From Nymphaea colorata (taxonomy: Eukaryota > Streptophyta > Magnoliopsida > Nymphaeales > Nymphaeaceae): DNA of 64,000 bases. The DNA lies in contig NC_045141.1 in NCBI RefSeq assembly GCF_008831285.2, forward strand, positions 4,109,224 through 4,173,223. Direction: 5' to 3'. The translations under genes and the position numbers were made by a program. Positions 24,860 to 35,200 of the stretch are shown here, in pieces; the stretch's first letter is position 1, and every line of letters begins with the position of its first letter. Below the pieces are notes generated by a model, which saw nothing but the letters and a program-made list of their open reading frames with translations, ran no database searches and was not told the DNA's origin.

Positions 24860-26050
24860 AGGTGTCTAGGTGCCTCAGCTTAGGTGTTTAGGAAGGCAAC
24901 CAGCAAGTAGGCGTGCTTTTGACCACATAGACATTACTTCTTTCCTTAGTTGTTAAGGCGTCTAGGTGCTGACTAGGTGCCGGCCAACGGCTGGCGCCTA
25001 CATGCACCTAGCCTAAAAAAGGCATCCAATATTTAAGAAAACTTTATTTTGTTATTGACTCTTCAGTTCTTTGAGAGCTCTTCTAAAATTAAGTCATATC
25101 TAGGTAAATATTAAACCAATGTAACAAATATCATTCTTGGGTTTTTAACAGTGAGACTTTTGTTGGGTTTTTAATGGCAAAGTTGTATTGTTTGGGAATA
25201 TCTCTGGAAAAACTCGAAAAATTTTAAAAAATAAAAAATAAGTATAAATGAAAAAATGAGAAATTAATGAGAAAACATAAATAAAACTATATAAAAATGA
25301 TAAAAGGAATGTTTTAATGATAATAAAAATGATGAAAATAATTTAGTTAAAGTTTATATTTAAATCCATGATAATATTAATGCTAAAAAATAATAAAAAT
25401 GAAAAAATCAGGAAAAATCTTGATAATAACGTGATAAAAATGTTTCCTTTTTTTTCCAAAATCTCACAATTTTTTCCTTTTTTTTGTTTTTCTTATTTTT
25501 GACGTTAAAAATATCTGATATTTGTGACACTGGAATGACTAGATTAAACCCATAATGAATAATTGCATTTAGTCTGTAAATGAAGATGAAGAAATTTACC
25601 CATATTTAACAAACTTTTATTCTGTTACTTGTGTACTGAATATTTGATGACCATAAGTTGATAAGTGTATGCATCAAAGAGATTTTTACAACATAGTTAT
25701 TTAGGAAATATTTTACGTTCATGTGTGGACTATCATCTGCACAGTTCATATTGTTTTTTTGCTACTCTAACATCAGACTGTTGAAGTGAGGTCTGCACGT
25801 CTTTCTCTGATTACTAGGCATGCACTGAACAAGAGAAACTGGTGGTCTTTTTACCATAAACTTAGGTTTTAACTTTTAACATGGGTAACTCTACATAATA
25901 TAAGTATTATACGGTATAACAATGTATAACAAAATTACAGGACTTTAATTTGAAGGGAAGGTGACTTTTCATCTTCCCATGGACTAGGTGTGCTGGCGCC
26001 TAGTCCAGCCTAGGCGTGAGTCCACACTCGTCGCCTAAGTCATAGGCGAA
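24860..26050. repeat. GCCTAG/CTAGGCG-rich repeat pair flanking AT-rich DNA
   Basis: The left block (24860-25025) has GTCTAGGTGCC, TTAAGGCGTCTAGGTGC and GGCGCCTACATGCACCTAG. The right block (25980-26050) has GGCGCCTAGTCCAGCCTAGGCG and CATAGGCGAAGCC. These resemble the ends of an old DNA transposon of about 1.2 kb with an AT-rich interior. Exact termini and target duplication were not determined. Confidence 0.4.
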
Positions 26051-26058
26051 GCCTCATC

Positions 26059-26344
26059 TGTTAAAATTAATAGGTCTAATTCTGCTCATATCAGTCAAAG
26101 TCTATTTATGTCCTCCTTATTGTATTTTAGCCCTTGCAACTGAGGTCAGTCTTTTATTAATTAAGGGTGGTCTTGTATTTTACTGTCTAGTATTAGTTAG
26201 GGTTTTGTTCCCTATTGCTGTAATCTTTCTTTTCTACACAAGAAGAGGATGACGTGAAGAGAGCCGCTGCTGTTGCACTTTCGTGCAGAATGAAATAACA
26301 CTGAATCTTCTTGTTTTCTATTTTTGGGTTTGTTGGATTTAACA
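26059..26344 (+). repeat. Copia 5' LTR
   Basis: It begins TGTTAAAATT and ends TGGATTTAACA just before the primer site. It shares the long TTAGCCCTTG ... CTTTTCTACACA ... GAATCTTCTTGTTTTCTAT stretch with the 3' LTR, with scattered differences. Confidence 0.75.
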
Positions 26345-26356
26345 TGGTATCAGAGC
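26345..26356 (+). promoter_or_regulatory. Primer-binding site (tRNA-iMet)
   Basis: TGGTATCAGAGC directly abuts the 5' LTR. This is the standard 12-nt complement to the plant initiator tRNA-Met 3' end used by copia elements for minus-strand priming. Confidence 0.85.
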
Positions 26357-26462
26357 TAGTAGATGCATTTTTGTTTGGATTAGCCATTTGCTGTGCGTTT
26401 TAGTGACATGATTGTTCTTATTCCTCCGGTGGAAGCTTTCTTCTGGTTGACAAAGGAATATT

Positions 26463-26850
26463 GTGTGTAAAGACTGAAGACCATGTTACTGATATATTTA
26501 CAAAAAACTTACCACCTTCCCAATTCAAAATACTTGTTGACAAACTTGGAATGATATCTCTTAATCATGCCAAGTTTAAGGGGGAGTGTTAAAGTATGTG
26601 GTTTCTTTAGTCCCTTAAGTTGGTGAATGCCCTTATGTTTCCAAACTAATGTTTTAAGCTCTAATTGTTATAACCTGTATAAGTGAAGGATGGGATAGTC
26701 TTTTACTGTACTTATAAGTGAGCCTTAAACTAGGGCATCAGGCCCTTTAGTGAGTTATGATAGTTTTTCTGAAGTAGCAGCCGATGGGAGGCTGCAGCTG
26801 CTTTTTTGGAGCTGCGTGAAGATGATGAAACTGCAAATCAGGTTAGTACA
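26463..26850 (+). mobile_element. Fragment of a second copia: pol 3' end and LTR start
   Basis: The reading EDHVTDIFTKNLPPSQFKI then GMISLNHAKFKGEC is a copia pol C-terminus. It is followed by the polypurine tract AAGTTTAAGGGGGAG and an LTR start TGTTAAAGTATGTGG at 26587. The LTR differs from the flanking one, so this is a separate element lodged in the leader region. Its right end is uncertain. Confidence 0.6.
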
Positions 26851-27191
26851 GTTTTGTTATCATGCTTTATGTTGGTCGTTTGTGGTTGCTGCTAGCGTAC
26901 AAGCAGCTTTAAAGTTAATGAAGACTTGATCGTTGGAGAAGAAAGAGTCTTGTTCGCAGCAATTTTGGAAGGATTGAATTAAAGGTTGTTCTTGGACAGC
27001 TTTAAGAAAGTGTTGTGCTGCTGAATATTGTCAAGTATTTGCTTCTTGCTGACTGTGCTGTTGCTGCCTACTGTTTTGGTGTCATCAAGTCTGGTTTGAG
27101 TATCAGTTGTTGTAAGTGTTGGAAGGCTAGTTGATTGTAGTCGGTTCTTGACATTGTAGCTGGGATTATTTTGTTCGTTGGGCTGTAAAAT

Positions 27192-27940
27192 ATGGGTAAG
27201 GGAAAAGTGTTGCAGGTGTTAGATGTGACCAAGTCTTTTGGTGGAAATGGAAACAATGATAGGATGCTTGAGAATAAAAGAGATATGAATAATATACAAT
27301 ACCATTACTGTAAGGAACTAGGACATATGAAATTTAATTGTCCTATCTTAAAGAAGAAGAATAGAGTATATGTTGCTGATTCACTTGGAGTTAAAAATGA
27401 AAATAATGGAGTTTTGACATTTAGAGTGCAATCAAAGGAAGATTCTTCTGCTGGGGATAAGGATCATATGTCTCATGCTAACATTCTACAAAGCATTTAA
27501 CAACTTCTTGCACCTAGTCAGTTTGTTGTTCCCACGTCCTCTGCATGTTCTCCCGGTGATGCATTTGCAGGTATACCTTGTGCAACTCCGACTTGGCTTC
27601 TAGATTCTGGTGCCTCATGGCACGTGACATCAAATGAGGCCATTCTAACGAACTGTCATCCTTGTTCTGGGTTTTTTAAGACTGTGAATGGTTCTTCCAT
27701 GTCTATAATCAAATCAGGTTCAATCACTCCCAATTCTTATCCTGAGAGCAAACTACATGTTGATGATGTGTATCATGTTCCCTCTCTTACTTCAAACCTA
27801 ATTTCTGTTGGTCAAATTACTAAGCAAAATTGCACTATCACTCTTTCTCTTGGGATTGCGTTCTGCAGGATCAACAGTTTGGGAAGAATATTGGAATTGG
27901 CCATAGAAGAGGTGACTTATACTATCTTGAATGGCTAGAC
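27192..27940 (+). pseudogene. Intron-2 copia gag end and protease remnant
   Basis: A zinc-knuckle remnant reads HYCKELGHMKFNC (first Cys replaced). After a TAA at 27498 the protease follows, with catalytic WLLDSGASWHVTSN near 27598 and VYHVPSLTSNLISVGQ, typical of copia protease. Confidence 0.7.
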
Positions 27941-27989
27941 ATGAGTTCTTTAAGGAGAGACAAGAATTCGGTAAATGCATCATTAAGAG

Positions 27990-28660
27990 ATGAATCAATG
28001 CTATGGCATCAATGATTAGGACATGTCTCAAGATCTAGGTTGAAACATATTTTGGAACTTTTTGATGATTCCAGAATCGTGATATCTGATGATGTGAAAA
28101 ATTGTCAAAGTTGTAGACTTGCAAATCATGCTTTACCTTTGAGAAATTGAATCAGTAAAACCATTTGACTTGATACATTCAGACATTTGGGGCCCATCTC
28201 CCATTTTATAGAAGGGGATCATCTTATTTTGTAACATTTATAGATGGTTGTACTGGGTTTACTTGGATGTTTTTTATGAGAAATAGAAACAAACTTTATG
28301 ATATATTTGAAAGGTACTGTGTTATGATTGAAACTCAGTTCTCAGCTAAAATAAAAAAATCTTATGTTCAGATTCAAGGGGAAAATACATTAATCAGGCG
28401 TTTGAAAATAATTTATCAGAAGAAAGGTATGCTACACAAAAAATCTTGTTCCTATACACCTGAACAAAATGAAGTCACTGAAAGGAAAAATAGGCACATA
28501 CTTGAGACTACTAGATCTCTTCTTTTTGCTACTAATGTTCTGAACGACTATTGGGCTGATGCAGTTTGTATGGCGGTATATCAAATAAATTGTCTGCCAT
28601 CAGAAGTCTTTAGTGGAATGTATCCTTATGAAATTATTGTATGGACATAAGCCAAATTAC
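27990..28660 (+). pseudogene. Intron-2 copia integrase remnant
   Basis: GAG-pre-integrase LWHQ-LGHVSRSRL (stop between Q and L), then CQSCRL near 28115. The integrase core follows with FIDGCTGFTWMFF and QNEVTERKNRHILETTRSLL containing the catalytic Glu. The second catalytic Asp block is decayed (YVQIQGENT). At least three frame breaks. Confidence 0.65.
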
Positions 28661-29279
28661 AACATGATGAAAGTATTTGGATGTACTTGCTTTGTACTTA
28701 TACCAAAGCAAGTAAGAGACAAGCTTTCGCTTAGAGCTGCAAAGTTGTTTCTTGGGGTTCTTAGAAAATAAGAAAGGTTACAAATGTTATGATCCATTTG
28801 GAAAAAAAATATGGATTTTTAGGCATGTAATATTTCATGAGTACGAGTCATATTTTATACAAGAAAGTTGAAAGATAAAGAATTGATATGTAGATCTATC
28901 ATTTATAATGACATATCCCTTAGAGTATGAGAGTCAGAAAGTAGAAGAGGAAGCTCTTATGATGATTCTGAAAAAGAAAATGACATCAGCCAAGTCTATC
29001 AAAGAAGGGAAAATGACATTATTCATGTGCCTTTCTTGAGCAGTCTGAGCTATATGAAGAAGGACCAAATGAGGCCAATTCTGATCTGATTCCTTCTGTT
29101 GATCCTGAACCTCCAATTCATGGAGAGAATTCCTCCTCATCCTCTTCCCACATGGCCCCTTCTCCTCCTCAGGTACGTACGTCATAGTTCAAGAGTCTCA
29201 ATTCCTCCCTCTTGCTTTGTTTCTTATGATTCTTTTTCTCCTAACTGTCATGCCCACCTTGCCTTGATTCATTCTTATG

Positions 29280-30170
29280 ATAAGCCCAAGACTTATGAAG
29301 AAGCAACATATAAGGAGTGGCAACTTGCTATGTCTGAGGTACTGAATGCTCTAGAAAGAATGAAAGCTTGGGACTTGGTGAAACTTCCTCCAAGACAGAA
29401 TGTTGTGGGTTGTAAGTGGGTATTTAAAATTAAGACAAAATCAGAGGATCAATTGAACGTTACAAGGCAAGATCAGTTTCAAAAGGTTACAATCAACAAT
29501 TTGGAATAGATTATTTAGAGATATTTGCTCCAGTTGCTCATATGACCACTATTAGAACTCTTCTTGCAGTTTCTTCAGCTAGACAATGGAATCTGTGGGA
29601 GCTTGAGGTAAAGAATGCGTTTTTAAATGGAGATTTAGATGAAGAAGTCTACATGCAGCTTCCTCAAGGTGTTTCAGATTTAGAAGGAAGAGTGTGTGAA
29701 CTGAAGGGAGCTCTATATGGGCTGAAACAAGCCCCAAGAGCTTGGTTTGAAAAGTTCAGCTCAACAATTAAAGAAATTGGATTTAGTCAGAGTTTTCATG
29801 ATCCAGCTTTGTTGCATCTTCCACAAAAAAAGGAAAATATTTGTTACTTTTGTATGCGTATGATATGATTATTACAGGTGATGGTTTCAAACTTATTGAT
29901 GAAACAAAGAAGAAATTAGCACAAATGTTTGAAATGAAGGATCTGGGATTTCTAAAGTACTTATTGGGTCTTGAGGTTGCCTACTCAAAAAGAGGTTTCT
30001 TTTTGTCCTAACATAAGTATGCAGCTGATTTGGTGACTAAGGCTAGATTATATGATGAAAAGAAGAAAATAGTTTCACCTATGCAGGAAAATGTGAAACT
30101 AAAGCCTTGTGAAAGGAAAGAATTGAAAGACTAGACTGTTTATGGGCAACTTGTTGGCAGTCTGATTTAT
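29280..30170 (+). pseudogene. Intron-2 copia reverse transcriptase remnant
   Basis: Blocks present are YKEWQLAMSEVLNALERM, VGCKWVFKIKTKS, APVAHMTTIRTLLAV, LEVKNAFLNGDLDEEVYMQL and GALYGLKQAPRAWF. The catalytic YVDD box has decayed to a YFCMRMI reading with a frame change. The sequence continues through KYLLGLEVAYSKRGFFLS to the RNase H linker. Confidence 0.75.
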
Positions 30171-30785
30171 CTCACTATTTGTAGGCCTGACATAACGTAT
30201 CCAGTTCATGTGTTTAGTCATTTTATGAATGCACCCAGATCAACACATTTAGCTGTTGTTTTGAGGATTATTAGATATATAAGAGATACTATGGACTATG
30301 ACATGTTCTTTTCATCATCTAATTCTGAGGACCTTGTGGCCTATTGTGATGCTGATTTTGGTGGATCAGTTCGTAACAGAAATTCCAGAACAGGATTTTG
30401 TATTTCCCTTGGCAATTCTATGATCTCCTGAAAGTGCAAACTGCAACAAAGAGTGACTTTATCTACAATTGAAGCTGTATAGGGCTATGGCCCAAACTAC
30501 AACTGAGATAACCTGGATAAGGTGGCTGCTAATTGAGATTGGGGTTCTGGTTGTTAATAAGACCAGGTTGATGTGTGACAACATGAGTGCTATTCATATT
30601 GCCAAAAATACAGAGTTTCATGAAAGAATTAAACATATTGAGATTGATTGTCTTTTTATACGAAAAACATATGAAACAAGATTAATATCTCTAGAACATA
30701 TAAGGACTGAAGACCAAGTTGCTGATAGTTTACAAAGAGTCTGTCACCATCTAAGTTTAAACATTTTGTTGGCAAACTTGGTATG
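30171..30785 (+). pseudogene. Intron-2 copia RNase H remnant
   Basis: NAPRSTHLAVVLRIIRYIRD leads into the RNase H start LVAYCDADFGGS (first catalytic Asp). After a stop it continues in a second frame with TRLMCDNMSAIHIAKN, FHERIKHIEIDC and the C-terminal EDQVADSL segment. Confidence 0.7.
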
Positions 30786-30807
30786 ATCTCTCTTAATCAT
30801 GCCAACT

Positions 30808-31062
30808 TGTAATATGTTTTAACTTAATTTACAGTTTTAGCCCTTGTAAGTGAGGTCAGTCATTTATTAACTAAGGGCAGTCTTGTATTTTATTGTCTTT
30901 AGTAGAGTATTAGTTAGGGTTTTTGTTCCCTATTGCTGTAATCTTTCTTTTCTACACAGGAAGAAGATGACATGAAGAGAGCTGCTGCTAATGTACTTCC
31001 GTGCAGATTGAAATAACATTGAATCTTCTTGTTTTCTATGTTTGGGACTGTTGGATTTAACA
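30808..31062 (+). repeat. Copia 3' LTR
   Basis: It starts at about TGTAATATGTTTT right after the pol end, with the usual purine tract deleted, and ends TGGATTTAACA. It is shorter than the 5' LTR by a deletion of about 40 bp near its start. Confidence 0.7.
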
Positions 31063-31990
31063 TTAACAACTAAGCTTCTTTCTCATCCTCTTTACGCTGT
31101 TCATAATTGTTTGTAATGGATAGAAATGGTAAAGCACAAGTACCTTTACAAAAAGAATTAGGTGTTGCTATATGCTGTATTAATCATCTTTCCTTTTCAT
31201 CATGAGTGAAACAAATAACATGTTCCTTTTTTCTCATACAAACTCTTGTATCTGGAGATGTTCATTTTGGTGCGGCTAGAATCAAAACTCAATTAGATGC
31301 CTTGGGGTTATTTTACCGAAGCTGGTTGTTATAGAGTGTTTGCACAATATTTGTGAAATGTTACATAGCAACCTGGATGGAATCCTGACTATGAGATTAA
31401 GCTCCCAAAAAAATAAAAGAATTAAATTTCAACAAAATGAGTGAACCCACAATAATCAATGTCCCAACTAATCTTTGCGATGTCATTAAGAAACATTATT
31501 AGGAAACATTATACCTATGGATCCCAGGTAGAACCAAGTTTGAATTAAAACTACATGATTTCATAACAAAGTGGGCGCGAGCTGATAAAAAGGTCCTTGT
31601 AAGAACTCCATTCTACTCTGCGTGACTGATGCTGACCAAATCTATGAATGGGTGTTGGTGTCAGCACAAAAATACTTAGAAATATTAAATAGAAGATCTC
31701 AGGTCTGTCCAGCAACAAGGAAGCTTGATCAAGGATAGAAATTTGAGATATCATGAGCTTGGAGCACAATAATAGGAGTGCTTTCAAGGAGCATGAATTT
31801 CAGTACACAAAAGCTTCATTTTGTATTCTAGTCAATGAAACATGAGGGAAGAATTCCCCTTTAGGTTCATTTTTCAGGTCATATGATGATTTGAGTCATT
31901 TGACACAGAGGTTACTTGTACTGCAATAGGTAGGACCGTTGGATGGACATGCTTGGAGTCATCCTCTTTTTTCTATGTAGGATGAACTTT
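31063..31990. other. Intron 2, no gene seen
   Basis: Possibly includes further decayed pararetroviral sequence on the minus strand towards 31990, but no clear motif is seen below that point. Confidence 0.35.
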
Positions 31991-31994
31991 CTAC

Positions 31995-32500
31995 TATCAG
32001 ATAATGATGAAAATTTTCCAACCCTCAGATTACTGCAAGAATCTCCTTTTATGCGGGCCAGTAGGAGAGCTCATTTTGTTTGAATTGTCCTCTTGCATTA
32101 AAGCACACCTTTTTTTATCTCCTATTTTTTTTATCAGATCAGCTTCCTATGTATCATTTGAGGATCTGTCAACAACACGAATGGTCCTGAAAAGGCTGTT
32201 TTGAGATCAGGCTGGCATTGACATTCTTTTTTTAGTTTTATCACAGCTTTTGTGACTTTTTTGCTCCATTGATATGTTACTTTATTTGTTACCTTTCTGA
32301 TGTCTTGGGTCTTTTTTGATAACCTTTGAATATAGTTTCTAACATAATTCATGCACCCAAGAAATCTCTGACATTGAATTTTATCTTTCAATTCATTTGA
32401 GAATCGTTCTACATTCTTCAAGGCATGTTCCTGCATCATAATTTTTCCTTCTTTTAATTTCACACCCAAAAAGTCAATTTCCCTTTTTGCTATCTGAAAT
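31995..32500 (-). mobile_element. Endogenous pararetrovirus (Caulimoviridae-like) RT/RNase H relic
   Basis: The minus strand carries the end of a reverse transcriptase (EIDFLGVKLKEGKI; then QRFLGCMNYVRNYI, the connection motif of caulimovirid RTs). RNase H motifs follow (FVLLTD, then FKQNELSYWP and KEILAVI in a neighbouring frame). Stops and frame changes are present and no coat, movement or protease part is seen. It is an old non-functional integrant inside intron 2, antisense to the gene. The short spacer between LGCMNYVRNYI and the RNase H resembles florendovirus/petuvirus-type integrants more than gypsy elements; that assignment is tentative. Confidence 0.6.
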
Positions 32501-34140
32501 TTTTCTTGCCATGTCTATCATAATTTCTGTTCAAGTAGTTTGATTTTATTATAGAAAACTTCTGCTTTCCCCTATTCCCAGTAGCGCTACTTGTATGCCA
32601 TAACAAATCAAAGCCCACGCCCTCTGTTGGTTATGTGCAGCCACAAGACTGTGTGTGCCTTGTATCAACTTCACACCCACCTTGTGGATATTTTCAGTAA
32701 TCAGTAGTAAAAGAATGAAGCTCAAAGACCTTTCCCCATCTGAGAATCTAGATGACTTAGTGCTATTGAGACCATGATTCCTCAATGACCCTCTGCCATG
32801 GCATAGGAAGCAAAAGTTATCACACTACTGTTTCCATGAGTAGCCACTGTCTAAGCTTTAAAATAATCATACTGGAATAGAAACAAACAGCAAAAGAGGG
32901 AGAGAGGAAAAGTAAAAGGAATACCACATATAAACAGTAACCAGAAAGCACACATTTACATTTACATTTACATAGCTAGTTAAAGAAAAAGTTAAAGAAC
33001 TACCACAATGGATGGTCATCAGAGGAAGGGATAGGTGGAAAGCACGTTGTCGGAGATGGATAGGGCATCAGAGGGGGGATCGATAGAGAGGAGTATGTCA
33101 GAAAAATGAAAAGGGATCTGCGATCAGAGGGGAGATTGCCTAACAGAGAGAGGAACTTTATTTTAAGCCTCAGACGCCAAAATGAGGATCGATAGCATTC
33201 TAACAGATCTTATCGCTGCAACAGTGAGGCTATTTTGTGAAGCCAATCCAACTAAATGAAACTTGGGGGTTGTGATTCCTGATATGAATACTTGGTTCAA
33301 GTATGAAATATATAAATTTTCATAATCCCTTGTGGCATCCTATGTGTATGGAGGGAGACTATTTAAATGAAAGAAATTTAACTAAATGGGACTAGGCAGG
33401 CCGTTATTCCAGATATTAATACATGGTTCAAATATTAAATACATAAATTCTTTGGAGTCCTTTGTTACATCCTATGTGTGGGGAGGACTAGAGAATAGTC
33501 AGGCAAAGCTTGGTGTAACTGTTCACACCACATTGTATAAGCCTAATTTGACCAATGATAGAACTCTATGGTCATCTTCATAAGAAATCACTTCCATGAG
33601 TTGAACAAGGGCCAGAAGCATGTACCTTAGATTCTTGCTTGGTTCTAGCAATTATTGCCATGCCATAGTTGCCAATATCATTCTTGGCAATGCTTCAGGA
33701 AGCTTCTTTGGATTTTCTTTTTCAAATGTTGTTTTCCTTGAAAAATCTCAGTAGCTTTATAAATTGGAAATTGATCTTATTACAATATTTTTGTGACCTT
33801 ATAAGGTTATGTACATTTTTTTATGATATTTTGGAGATTTTGTGATACCTTTTGATGATATTATCGGATAGCTCTATAATGTGGATTAGTGTAAAGTTTT
33901 AAGGATGTTGGTGGATATCATATATTAAATGGAATTCAGGTAGCTTTTCTTGTGATCTCATTTCTCTTGTTTGGAACTTAGCTGCTATGCAAATCTAGTT
34001 GCCACATTTTTACAATTTCAGAAGCATTGCATCATTATATATATATATTTTTTTCCTTATTCTATAATACTTGCTTGAGAAAATTTGAGTAGCTTTTGCA
34101 TGTGGCATGTTTGTGAAACCAAGTGTCTTCTTTGTTTTCT
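32501..34140. other. Intron 2 right part, with an imperfect 170-bp direct repeat
   Basis: No gene. Two related blocks lie at about 33247-33360 and 33375-33490. They share TTAACTAAATG or CCAACTAAATG, then GA(T/A)AT..AATAC(T/A)TGGTTCAA, ATACATAAATT-like sequence and ACATCCTATGTGTGGGGAG. They are diverged tandem copies. The rest is AT-rich. Confidence 0.4.
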
Positions 34141-34177
34141 TTACTCTATTGCACTCAAAAGGCTAATGAATAAGCAG

Positions 34178-34209
34178 AATGTCATGAATCCGGTGGACCG
34201 CATGAAACA
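34178..34209 (+). CDS. J-domain gene exon 3 (start uncertain by 3 nt)
   Basis: The reading NVMNPVDRMK ends as CA before the donor GTAAAT, and the missing G is supplied by exon 4 to make Gln. The acceptor may be after TAAG (34175) or after GCAG (34178); both keep phase 0. Confidence 0.5.
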
Positions 34210-34304
34210 GTAAATAATATCTTTGTCTTGCTTTATGTATGTGTAATTAAATAGCTATGTGATTGACATTTTACTTTCCGACTTGCTTGTGAAAAGCTGA
34301 GCAG

Positions 34305-34431
34305 GTCGCCTTTATATGAATCATGGCGGAGTGCTATTAGTGGCTTCAGTCCTAGAAGTTTCAGAGAAGAAGCTTGGAAAAAAACTAGCCGCCGCATGCA
34401 AGAAGAGTATGAAGATGAAATGGAAAGAGTG
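34305..34431 (+). CDS. J-domain gene exon 4
   Basis: After the GAGCAG acceptor the frame gives SPLYESWRSAISGFSPRSF, then EEAWKKTSRRMQEEYEDEME and RV, ending in phase 0 at GTTAGG. The charged, helix-prone composition fits the region before the J-domain. Confidence 0.65.
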
Positions 34432-34967
34432 GTTAGGAATATTCCCTACCTATTAATTTCTTTCATTCAGCATATTACTCCCTGCCATTTGCATCTGTTG
34501 TATTTCAAGTGCTTTTTGCTGCATCCATGTACTTCACAAGTGCTCTACTTCTGGTTTCTTCTTTATGTTACACTTTTTTACATCAAGAGCCTTTACATAC
34601 TTAACTTTGCAGCATGTGCTTTTTATTTTGGTGACTAGACATGGTTGATGGCTTGGTTTCTAGTTGCCTGTTCTCCCACTTGGAATCTGGATTGGCTTCT
34701 CTTTTGGATTTCTATGTAGGAAAAGAGTTATTTGAATATGACTATTTCTATTGCCAAGGAGGGTGTGCTGGATGTGTTTACTGTTCAGGATGTGATTAGG
34801 CATATATAGTTGTGTATGTGAGCATTTGTGTGTAAAGCATATATTGTTTCGTGGAAATATTATGATCGGAAAACTGTGAGAAGGAGATGGAGAGAGCTTT
34901 GAAGGTTAATAGGAACTGCTGCGTTTGAAAATTTTCACATTCACCTCACTCCTAAAACTTGTGACAG

Positions 34968-35200
34968 GAAAGAATAAGACGAATGCAAAGTGTTTTCAAT
35001 TGAGAAAGAAATAAATATAAGAGAAGCTATGAGAGCTGGAAAGATAGTGGCCCAGGGGCTTATCAACAATTTCAGCGGGATTATTGGTATTGGAAGACTG
35101 ACACGACCTACAAACACCAAAGAACCAATTCAGGAGCTGCTCGCAGGGAAAGCGGAATTCATGCATTGTCACACCATTACTCTATTTTGGGCCTTGATAG
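34968..35200 (+). pseudogene. J-domain gene exon 5 with in-frame TGA
   Basis: After a GTGACAG acceptor the frame reads ERIRRMQSVFN, then TGA at 35001-35003. It is then open for 65 more codons through ERNKYKRSYESWKDSGPGAY to HALSHHYSILGLD, with an AG left over at the donor. A single C to T change of CGA would create the stop. Everything else in the exon looks constrained. Confidence 0.65.

Larger units (their letters stand above)
26059..31062 (+). mobile_element. Ty1/copia retrotransposon in intron 2, both LTRs present
   Basis: The 5' LTR 26059-26344 is followed directly by TGGTATCAGAGC, complementary to the initiator tRNA-Met 3' end. Gag, protease, integrase, RT and RNase H remnants follow on the plus strand, and the 3' LTR ends GTTGGATTTAACA at 31062. 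Several stops and frame changes make it inactive. A fragment of a second copia lies in its leader. No matching target duplication was found (CATC on the left, TTAAC on the right). Confidence 0.8.
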
